Shown here: positions 15,040-20,469 of the stretch, one piece after another | How the letters are laid out: each line of letters opens with the position of its first letter | Position numbering within the stretch: position 1 is the stretch's first letter | Source: Lachnospiraceae bacterium | Lineage (GTDB): Bacteria > Bacillota > Clostridia > Lachnospirales > Lachnospiraceae | Direction: 5' to 3' | Length of the DNA stretch: 20,469 nucleotides | Assembly: GCA_014804285.1 (NCBI GenBank) | Contig: JAAVAA010000032.1 | Location: 27,425 to 47,893, forward strand | The notes under the pieces: model-generated | Databases searched by the model: none | Told to the model about the DNA's origin: nothing | The model's input: only the letters and a program-made list of their open reading frames with translations | Position numbers and translations under genes: made by a program

Positions 15040-16740
15040 ATGGGTGATATAAATACACAAGATAATGAGAAACTGATTGATGAATTTGAAAAGGATGAAC
15101 AGAATATTTCTGATACGGTATTTGAGATATGCAATGAGGAGCAGCAATTGTATTTTCTCGCATGGGTATTGAATTTATCTGAGCAGGAGCTGGAGCGGGG
15201 AAAAGATTTTTTGATAGACCATAATACATCATTTAGGGTGTTGTGGAAACTGCTTTCACATTTGAGCAAATATACAGTGGTTGTAGAGAACCATTATGTT
15301 GATAGGGTGTATCGCGACAGTTATTATTTTTATTATTCAAGTAAGCATTTTAGCTATAGTCGTTTTTGTAAACGTTTAAGTCTTTTTCGTGGGAGTTTGG
15401 AGCATGATTTTTATGACTGTTCGTGTGAAGAGTTGGAAAAATGTTTTATGGGAACAATTGTGATTCGACCTATTTCGGATCGTTCAATTAGCCGAACTTT
15501 ATTAAATCCGCATTATTTTTTACCGAAGGACATAGCATGTCAGATTCGTTTGGCAAGATATAATGTAATGGTGTATGGAAAACGGTTACATATATGGGCT
15601 TTTCCTTACAGTATGCAGGATGGAGAAACTACTTCGTGTGCTGAAATTACAATTTTAAATTTGCTGGATTATTATAGCCAACTGTATCCGGAATATCATT
15701 ATTTGCTACCGAGCGAAATCAGCAGTCTGGCAGAAAAGAACAGTTATGAGCGAAGAATGCCGACTACCGGATTAAGCTACGAACTGATTTCCAAAATATT
15801 TTGTGATGCCGGGTTTTATCCGCGTTTGTACTCTGCTCAGAAAATGACAACAATAAAATTCAGACATATTCTTTACCATTATGTTGAGTCAGGAATTCCA
15901 GTTGCATTGGGATTAAAGCTTGGGGAGGAGAATAAGCATTCAGTTATTAGCATTGGTTATGTAGAACCTGCACATGATAGACTTGGCAAAGAACTTACTT
16001 GTGCGTATGACCCTGAAAGTAAAAATGTGATATGGACTTGCGATACGGCCGACACGGTAGACACTTATTGCATTATGGATGATAATAGGGTACCGTATAA
16101 GCTCAGTAAATGTACAGAAGAGATTCAGGATACGAAACAAAATACTTCTTTATTGAAATTAAATGAATGTGAAGTAGAGTATATGATGGTTCCTCTTTAT
16201 AAAAGAATGATATTGGAAGCGGCAGATGCATATGATATTTGTTTAAGTATATTAGCGAGTCAAAAATTTGGTATAAGAGATTTTTTACAGGCAGATATGT
16301 TGTCTCGAGAGCTCATAAAGATGGATAAAAGTATTAGTGATTCAGGAACCAGAAAGGAACCGTTAATCATTCGATTGTTTATGGCGTCATCGCGTACTTT
16401 TCGAAGAAAACGTGATGAGCAGTTCAGAGATAAAAACTGTGAAGTAAGGGATTTGTACAATATAACAGTATTTCCTAAATTTGTTTGGGTATGTGAATTT
16501 ACAACTCGGGAATTATATAAATTGGATAAGGTGATGGGAGAAATAATTATTGATGCTACGTCCTCGGCTGATGCAAAGACAGACAGCTTCATCATTATAC
16601 ATTATCCAAATGTGATTTGTCGGCGTATGCCGGAAGAGTTTTTGGGCACAAAAGATTCTGAATTTGAAAAAATATATAAATGGCATCCTTTTGAGTCATT
16701 TCATGGAAATTTGAAAGAGTATGTTGGAGAAGTTGGTTAA
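15040..16740 (+). CDS. Predicted cytosolic papain/C39-like cysteine peptidase domain protein (566 aa)
   Basis: No family name comes to mind, but the middle of the protein has the layout of a papain-like C39-type peptidase. Gln193 and Cys200 (MQDGETTSCAEITILNLLDYY) begin a helix, a GLSYELISKIFCDAGF segment follows, then GIPVALGL, His300 in KHSVISIGY and Asp324 in YDPESKNVIW. Gln-Cys-His-Asp in this order and spacing is the expected active site. There is no signal peptide or membrane segment, so it should act in the cytosol, unlike the usual transporter-linked C39 domains. Residues 1-190 and 330-566 are unassigned. GAGGAAG lies about 8 bases before ATG 15040. The gene is noticeably AT-rich and codon-relaxed relative to leuS and icd in the window, which suggests acquisition. 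A catalytically dead or acyltransferase version cannot be excluded. Confidence 0.85.
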   Translation: MGDINTQDNEKLIDEFEKDEQNISDTVFEICNEEQQLYFLAWVLNLSEQELERGKDFLIDHNTSFRVLWKLLSHLSKYTVVVENHYVDRVYRDSYYFYYSSKHFSYSRFCKRLSLFRGSLEHDFYDCSCEELEKCFMGTIVIRPISDRSISRTLLNPHYFLPKDIACQIRLARYNVMVYGKRLHIWAFPYSMQDGETTSCAEITILNLLDYYSQLYPEYHYLLPSEISSLAEKNSYERRMPTTGLSYELISKIFCDAGFYPRLYSAQKMTTIKFRHILYHYVESGIPVALGLKLGEENKHSVISIGYVEPAHDRLGKELTCAYDPESKNVIWTCDTADTVDTYCIMDDNRVPYKLSKCTEEIQDTKQNTSLLKLNECEVEYMMVPLYKRMILEAADAYDICLSILASQKFGIRDFLQADMLSRELIKMDKSISDSGTRKEPLIIRLFMASSRTFRRKRDEQFRDKNCEVRDLYNITVFPKFVWVCEFTTRELYKLDKVMGEIIIDATSSADAKTDSFIIIHYPNVICRRMPEEFLGTKDSEFEKIYKWHPFESFHGNLKEYVGEVG

Positions 16741-16758
16741 AAAGTGTTTTATTCTTAC

Positions 16759-16791
16759 GCATACAAGGAAATTTTTTCAAAAAGGGTATGC
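16759..16791. repeat. Short inverted repeat after the peptidase-like gene
   Basis: GCATAC (16759-16764) and GTATGC (16786-16791) flank a 21-base AT-rich centre containing TTTTTT. A weak terminator for the 566-aa gene or an operator before the next promoter are both possible; the stem is short. Confidence 0.25.
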
Positions 16792-16830
16792 AAATTATAC
16801 AAAATATGAGTAAACTGCATAAACTGGGTA

Positions 16831-16859
16831 TTGCAGAAAAACGTGTGATGTAGTACAAT
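16831..16859 (+). promoter_or_regulatory. Predicted promoter of the 66-aa gene
   Basis: TTGCAG (16831-16836), a 17-base spacer and TACAAT (16854-16859). Transcription would start near 16866, giving a leader of about 68 bases. This shows that the small gene is probably expressed independently of the peptidase-like pair. Confidence 0.65.
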
Positions 16860-16866
16860 GTTTAAG

Positions 16867-16933
16867 TCGCTTGGGGCAGGTCAAAACGGGAAACCTACCT
16901 GATTCCAGCGGGAATTGCAGAGAGGGAGAGGTT
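16867..16933 (+). promoter_or_regulatory. Leader with two small hairpins before the 66-aa gene
   Basis: The predicted leader is richer in G than the DNA around it. It can form CAGGT/ACCTG (16877-16881 with 16897-16901) and ATTCC/GGAAT (16902-16906 with 16911-16915), before the GAGGGAGAGG ribosome site. I compared it by eye with common riboswitch cores (TPP, FMN, glycine, c-di-GMP, ZTP, THF, guanidine) and found no match. Function unknown. Confidence 0.3.
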
Positions 16934-17134
16934 ATGTCATCGATAGAAAAGAGGGTTCATTCTTTTGCAAGGAAAGCTTCGTCTGTGAAGCATGATAGAA
17001 AGGTGGTTCGTACTGTCACGCGTAGTGATGTTGTCGCATTAAATAAGACAATCGAACCTAAAATAAGACAAAATGAAAGAGAGCGTACTGCAAGTATGCA
17101 TGCGGCAGCCCGATGCATTGTGGGCGGTAAATAA
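16934..17134 (+). CDS. Small basic protein of unknown function (66 aa)
   Basis: I do not recognise it. ATG 16934 (MSSIEKRVHSFARKA) is preceded by GAGGGAGAGG with about 6 bases spacing. A longer reading from TTG 16871 would use the predicted leader as coding sequence and has no ribosome site, so it was not used. The 66-residue product is rich in Arg and Lys (HDRKVVRTVTRSD, KIRQNERERT), has one Cys near the end and no membrane segment. Such charge could mean nucleic-acid binding, but no motif supports this. It has its own promoter and terminators on both sides, so it is an isolated transcription unit between the peptidase-like pair and the citrate synthase gene. Confidence 0.65.
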   Translation: MSSIEKRVHSFARKASSVKHDRKVVRTVTRSDVVALNKTIEPKIRQNERERTASMHAAARCIVGGK

Positions 17135-17136
17135 TC

Positions 17137-17166
17137 AGCAAAGTCGGGAGAATAATCCGGCTTGCT
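17137..17166 (+). terminator. Imperfect hairpin after the 66-aa gene
   Basis: AGCAA plus GTCGG pairs with CCGGC plus TTGCT (one bulged A, one G-T pair, 9-base loop), 2 bases after the stop. It is followed by TTATTT. It probably acts with the stronger hairpin at 17179. Confidence 0.5.
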
Positions 17167-17178
17167 TTATTTAAAGTG

Positions 17179-17218
17179 AAAAACTCCCGGCTGACTATAA
17201 TAAAAGCCGGGAGTTTTT
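17179..17218 (+). terminator. Strong terminator-like hairpin, near-copy of the one at 13265
   Basis: A perfect 14-bp stem AAAAACTCCCGGCT (17179-17192) / AGCCGGGAGTTTTT (17205-17218) with a 12-base loop and a TTTTT end. Both strands have a T-rich tail, so it could stop transcription in both directions. As at 13265, an ATG follows the T run directly (TTTTTATGCTCC here, TTTTTTTATGCTTC there). Confidence 0.85.
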
Positions 17219-17257
17219 ATGCTCCAAGAAATAAAAAGGGGTTTCAATATAAATCAA

Positions 17258-17286
17258 TTGACATCCCCACCAGGATTGTATACAAT
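17258..17286 (+). promoter_or_regulatory. Near-consensus promoter of the citrate synthase gene
   Basis: A perfect TTGACA (17258-17263), a 17-base spacer and TACAAT (17281-17286). Transcription should start near 17293, 38 bases before the ATG. It is the best promoter match in the window, so strong basal expression with repression is expected. Confidence 0.85.
17275..17286. promoter_or_regulatory. Palindromic candidate operator ATTGTATACAAT
   Basis: A perfect 12-bp palindrome that ends exactly with the -10 box of the citrate synthase promoter. Half-sites with GT and AC around an AT centre resemble operators of GntR-type regulators, although the FadR-group consensus usually has one more central base. 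The GntR-type gene in the same cluster (18774) is the obvious candidate binder. I saw no second copy in the window. Confidence 0.5.
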
Positions 17287-17330
17287 TATACATGGTCTTT
17301 GCGAAGTACTTCTAAGGAGGAAAATGTGTC

Positions 17331-18743
17331 ATGGCTGATGGAAATAATTTTTTTACAGACAGACCGGTGTCACTTAATACGAAAAACAACTTATTGGAGA
17401 TAGAGGAACATATGTACATATTGGATGATGTGCAAAAACCCAATGTGTTCCGTAATATGTTTCCTTACTCGGAGGTCCCGAAGATACCCTTTAATGACAG
17501 GATCGTACCTCACAATATGCCGAAGGAAATCTGGATCACGGATACAACGTTCCGTGACGGACAGCAGTCCAGGGCACCCTATACAACAGAACAGATTGTT
17601 AAAATATATGATTACCTGCACCGGCTTGGCGGACCGAATGGAATGATCCGTGCAAGTGAATTCTTTTTATACAGTAAAAAGGATCGTGATGCGGTTTATA
17701 AATGTATGGAACGCGGGTATCAGTTCCCGGAGGTCACCAGCTGGATCCGAGCCAGCAAGGAGGATTTCAAGTTGGTGAAGGAAATCGGTATGAAGGAGAC
17801 CGGAATTCTGGTAAGCTGTTCGGATTATCATATTTTTCTGAAATTGAAGATGACCAGACGACAGGCAATGGAACACTATTTAAGTGTGGTGAGAGATTGT
17901 CTGGAGGAGGGAATCAGTGTCCGGTGTCATCTTGAGGATATTACCAGAGCAGATATTTACGGTTATGTGGTTCCTTTTTGTCTGGAACTGATGAAACTGA
18001 TGAAGGAGTATCAGATTCCCATCAAGGTACGTGCATGTGATACTATGGGGTATGGCGTCAATTATCCCGGTGCGGTTATCCCGAGAAGCGTCCAGGGAAT
18101 CATTTATGCTATTCATACCCATGCAGGAGTGCCCCATGAGTTGATTGAATGGCACGGACACAATGATTTTTATAAGGCAGTGGTAAATTCCACCACAGCA
18201 TGGCTGTATGGCTGTTCCGGAGTAAACACTTCTCTGTTTGGAATTGGTGAGAGAACCGGAAATACGCCTTTAGAGGCGATGGTGTTTGAGTATGCTCAGC
18301 TAAAGGGTGATTTAAATGGTATGGATACTACCGTTATCACGGAACTTGCGGAATATTACGAGCGTGAGATCGGCTATTCCATACCGGAGAGAACACCTTT
18401 TGTGGGCAAGAATTTCAATGTGACCAGAGCAGGGATCCATGCGGATGGATTATTAAAAAATGAAGAGATTTATAATATTTTTGATACGGACAAATTTCTG
18501 AACAGACCGGTTTTATGCGCTGTTTCCAATACTTCCGGTCTGGCTGGAATTGCTCATTGGATCAATACATACTTTAAACTTGGGGAAGATAAGCAGTTGA
18601 CAAAGGCAAGCCCTGTGGTTGCCAAGGTTAAGGAATGGGTGGACAGGCAGTATGAGGATGGCCGGGTTACGGTGATCACGGATCGGGAATTGATCGAGCA
18701 GATCACTCTGGCATGTAAGGAATTAAATACCACTATAGGATAA
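17331..18743 (+). CDS. Predicted Re-type citrate synthase (isopropylmalate/homocitrate synthase family), 470 aa
   Basis: A HMGL-like acyl-CoA condensing enzyme. AAGGAGG lies 10 bases before ATG 17331. Motifs: DTTFRDGQQSRAP from residue 71 (metal and substrate binding), the RCHLEDITRADI segment, the metal-binding HGHN at 275-278 (EWHGHNDF) and GERTGNTPLE. The C-terminal LeuA allosteric domain of isopropylmalate synthase is missing, and the protein keeps a long N-terminal extension (about 65 residues). The next genes are a GntR regulator and isocitrate dehydrogenase, not leuBCD. In Clostridium kluyveri a member of this family is the Re-face-specific citrate synthase. The context favours acetyl-CoA plus oxaloacetate to citrate, for glutamate synthesis. 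Homocitrate synthase or isopropylmalate synthase activity are less likely alternatives. Confidence 0.85.
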   Translation: MADGNNFFTDRPVSLNTKNNLLEIEEHMYILDDVQKPNVFRNMFPYSEVPKIPFNDRIVPHNMPKEIWITDTTFRDGQQSRAPYTTEQIVKIYDYLHRLGGPNGMIRASEFFLYSKKDRDAVYKCMERGYQFPEVTSWIRASKEDFKLVKEIGMKETGILVSCSDYHIFLKLKMTRRQAMEHYLSVVRDCLEEGISVRCHLEDITRADIYGYVVPFCLELMKLMKEYQIPIKVRACDTMGYGVNYPGAVIPRSVQGIIYAIHTHAGVPHELIEWHGHNDFYKAVVNSTTAWLYGCSGVNTSLFGIGERTGNTPLEAMVFEYAQLKGDLNGMDTTVITELAEYYEREIGYSIPERTPFVGKNFNVTRAGIHADGLLKNEEIYNIFDTDKFLNRPVLCAVSNTSGLAGIAHWINTYFKLGEDKQLTKASPVVAKVKEWVDRQYEDGRVTVITDRELIEQITLACKELNTTIG

Positions 18744-18773
18744 AATCAGGAAAAGGAAGGCTATGTAGTTAAA

Positions 18774-19481
18774 ATGGATAATTATGATGTAAAGCAGGAA
18801 GTGACAGATAAATACTCCCTGCGGGGCAGAGTGTTCCATAAGCTGAGAGAGGATATTTTAAACGGAAAATATAAGGAGCATGAGGAACTGAAAGAGGTTG
18901 CTATCGGTGAAGAACTGGGAGTCAGCAGAACTCCGGTGCGGGAAGCATTTCGCCAGCTTGAGCTTGAGGGACTTTTGCAGATTGTTCCCAACAAAGGAGC
19001 TTATGTGACGGGAATAACGGCCAAAGATGTGAAAGATATTTATATGATCCGGTCTTCTCTGGAAGGAATGTGCGCCAGACTGGCAACAGAGCATATTACG
19101 CCGGAACAGTTGGAGGAATTGGAGGAAAATGTATACCTTGCCGCGTTCCATGCATCAAAAGGGCATATGGAACAGATGGCGGAGCTGGATAATCGTTTTC
19201 ATCATATTTTGTATTCGGCATGTGATTCCAAAATGTTGGAGAATCTTTTGCGGGATTTTCACCATTATGTGATCCGTATCCGGAAAAAGACGCTTTCTAC
19301 CAAGGAGCGCGGGATTGCTTCTAACGAAGAGCACAGGCAGATCATGGAGGCAATCAAAGAAGGAAATGGGAATGAGGCAGAACGCCTTGCGACTCAGCAT
19401 ATGATCAATGCTTATGATAATATAGTGAAGAATGGTTTGTATGATATATTTGACAGTGAAGAAGAAACAAACGTAAATTGA
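18774..19481 (+). CDS. GntR-family regulator, FadR subfamily with FCD domain (235 aa)
   Basis: A transcription factor. Residues about 12-80 are the winged-helix GntR domain (LREDILNGKYKEHEELKE; ELGVSRTPVREAFRQLELEGLLQIVPNKGAYV). Residues about 85-220 are the all-helical FCD ligand domain with the expected acidic and His positions (AELDNRFHHILYSA; NEEHRQIMEAI), which in this family bind a metal and often a carboxylic acid. The start is ATG 18774. AAGGAAGG is 13 bases away, rather far, and an ATG directly followed by TAG lies between (18763-18768). The gene sits between the citrate synthase and isocitrate dehydrogenase genes and probably controls both in response to an organic acid; citrate or 2-oxoglutarate are guesses. 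Its stop codon lies within a large inverted repeat. Confidence 0.93.
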   Translation: MDNYDVKQEVTDKYSLRGRVFHKLREDILNGKYKEHEELKEVAIGEELGVSRTPVREAFRQLELEGLLQIVPNKGAYVTGITAKDVKDIYMIRSSLEGMCARLATEHITPEQLEELEENVYLAAFHASKGHMEQMAELDNRFHHILYSACDSKMLENLLRDFHHYVIRIRKKTLSTKERGIASNEEHRQIMEAIKEGNGNEAERLATQHMINAYDNIVKNGLYDIFDSEEETNVN

Positions 19482-19499
19482 GAAAAACTCAATTTACGT
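19471..19499 (+). repeat. 12-bp inverted repeat spanning the gntR stop codon
   Basis: A perfect dyad ACGTAAATTGAG (19471-19482) / CTCAATTTACGT (19488-19499) with an AAAAA loop. The regulator's TGA (19479-19481) lies inside the left arm. No T run follows, so it is not a standard terminator. It may be an RNA hairpin that stabilises or separates the upstream message, or a protein-binding site before icd. Confidence 0.6.
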
Positions 19500-19531
19500 G
19501 AAGGAAAATAAGAAAAAGGATGGTGCAGAAA

Positions 19532-20469
19532 GTGGAAAAAATTAAAATGACAACTCCGCTTGTGGAGATGGATGGAGACGAGATGACCAGAATCCTCTGG
19601 CAGATGATTAAGGACGAGCTTCTTCTTCCTTTTATTGATCTGAAGACAGAGTATTATGACCTTGGTCTGGAGCACAGAAATGAGACGGATGATCAGGTGA
19701 CCGTTGACAGTGCGGAGGCAACAAAGAAATATGGTGTAGCAGTGAAATGTGCGACCATTACTCCCAATGCGGCAAGAATGACGGAATATAACTTGAAGGA
19801 GATGTGGAAAAGCCCTAATGGAACTATCCGTGCTATTTTGGACGGAACTGTTTTCAGGGCACCAATTTTGGTGAAGGGAATTGTGCCTTATGTTTCCAAC
19901 TGGACAAAACCCATTACGATTGCCCGTCATGCCTATGGGGATGTGTATAAGAATACAGAAATCAAGGTTCCCGGAAAAGGAAAGGCGGAGCTGGTTTATA
20001 CAGCAGAGGATGGAACAGAAGTAAGAGAGTTGATCCATAATTTTGACGGGGCAGGAATCCTTCAGGGAATCCATAATACAGAAAAATCCATTTCCAGCTT
20101 TGCCAGGGCTTGCTTTGAGTATGCTATTGACACAAAGCAGGATCTGTGGTTTGCCACCAAAGACACCATCTCCAAAAAGTATGATCATACTTTTAAGGAT
20201 ATTTTTCAGGAGATTTATGACGCAGAATACAAAGAAAAATTTGAGAAACTTGGGATTGAGTATTTCTACACGCTGATCGATGATGCAGTAGCCCGTGTAA
20301 TCCGTTCGGAAGGAGGATTTATCTGGGCATGTAAAAATTATGATGGTGATGTGATGTCAGATATGGTTGCAACCGCTTACGGGGATCTCTCTATGATGAC
20401 TTCCGTGCTGGTATCACCGGCAGGCGTTTACGAATACGAGGCGGCACATGGTACCGTACAACGTCATTA
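19532..20469 (+). CDS. icd: NADP-dependent isocitrate dehydrogenase, homodimeric type (3' end outside window)
   Basis: Oxidative decarboxylation of isocitrate to 2-oxoglutarate in the cytosol, giving NADPH. The frame is open to the end of the window: 312 residues of a protein usually about 400 long. Motifs: VEMDGDEMTRILW near the start, SPNGTIRAILDGTVFRAPI (substrate loop), the metal-binding stretch GGFIWACKNYDGDVMSDMVA, and EAAHGTVQRHY at the end. This is the type shared with eukaryotic cytosolic enzymes rather than the Escherichia coli type. The start is probably GTG 19532 (MEKIKMTTPLVEMDGD), with AGGA 11 bases upstream. An in-frame ATG at 19520 (MVQKVEKIKM) has a worse ribosome-site distance. 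The gene follows gntR by 50 bases and completes, with the citrate synthase, two of the three steps to 2-oxoglutarate; aconitase is not in the window. Confidence 0.96.
   Translation, partial: MEKIKMTTPLVEMDGDEMTRILWQMIKDELLLPFIDLKTEYYDLGLEHRNETDDQVTVDSAEATKKYGVAVKCATITPNAARMTEYNLKEMWKSPNGTIRAILDGTVFRAPILVKGIVPYVSNWTKPITIARHAYGDVYKNTEIKVPGKGKAELVYTAEDGTEVRELIHNFDGAGILQGIHNTEKSISSFARACFEYAIDTKQDLWFATKDTISKKYDHTFKDIFQEIYDAEYKEKFEKLGIEYFYTLIDDAVARVIRSEGGFIWACKNYDGDVMSDMVATAYGDLSMMTSVLVSPAGVYEYEAAHGTVQRH

Noticed and set aside
16871..16933. 21-residue N-terminal extension of the 66-aa protein from a TTG start
   Set aside because: There is no ribosome site before the TTG, it lies only a few bases after the predicted transcript start, and a strong ribosome site precedes ATG 16934.
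17219..17339. Short frame beginning at the ATG right after the second terminator
   Set aside because: It covers the promoter and leader of the next gene and has no recognisable product. The ATG looks like part of the repeated hairpin flank.
17176..17403. 75-aa plus-strand frame before the citrate synthase gene
   Set aside because: It starts in the terminator stem, crosses the promoter and ends inside the citrate synthase coding region. It cannot be transcribed as a unit.
17331..18743. Isopropylmalate synthase (LeuA) identity
   Set aside because: It keeps the catalytic core but has no C-terminal regulatory domain, and its neighbours are isocitrate dehydrogenase and a GntR regulator rather than leucine genes.
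19412..20188. 258-aa open frame on the minus strand opposite icd
   Set aside because: It lies opposite clear, conserved isocitrate dehydrogenase coding sequence. Its translation is Cys/Phe/His-rich with no recognisable motif, as expected of a mirror frame.

Overview
The window looks like chromosomal DNA of a low-GC, Gram-positive gut Clostridium relative, most likely a member of the Lachnospiraceae. The evidence is strong AGGAGG-type ribosome sites, a class B sortase with BspA-like leucine-rich repeat surface proteins, a Gly/Cys-rich small protein of a type I associate with this family, and a citrate synthase of the isopropylmalate-synthase type encoded beside isocitrate dehydrogenase. The family assignment is inference from gene content; no ribosomal RNA is present.

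Layout. (1) 1-1386: the 3' part of leuS, ending in a hairpin. (2) 1421-3849, minus strand: two overlapping unknown genes, a small Cys-rich gene with its own terminator, and an AAA ATPase of the AAA_14/DUF4143 type. Both promoter regions in the small-gene group contain sequences resembling mother-cell sporulation promoters. (3) 4132-13252, plus strand: a tight three-gene surface operon of a class B sortase with a long cytosolic N-terminus and two large secreted LRR proteins (1700 and 931 aa). The two proteins end in the same kind of domain and in an almost identical sorting signal (TPxTGDPIHPKWFL). A strong terminator follows. (4) 13308-14219: a leaderless subtilisin-like protease whose ATG directly follows the U-tract of that terminator. 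(5) 14392-17134: a two-gene cassette of unknown function (211 aa, plus a 566-aa protein with a papain/C39-like Cys-His-Asp arrangement), then a separately promoted 66-aa basic protein. (6) 17258-20469: a metabolic group made of a predicted Re-type citrate synthase, a FadR-type GntR regulator and NADP-type isocitrate dehydrogenase (cut by the window end), preceded by a near-consensus promoter with a 12-bp palindrome on its -10 box.

How the genes work together. In region 3 the sortase very probably anchors the two LRR proteins encoded directly behind it, using a motif that is not LPXTG. In region 6 the enzymes probably make citrate and then 2-oxoglutarate for glutamate synthesis, with the regulator controlling the group. 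Region 5 is the least explained part: a cytosolic cysteine-peptidase-like protein with a small coupled partner is a plausible undescribed system, but nothing in the sequence proves its role.

All domain calls come from reading motifs by eye. No database search or folding calculation was run.
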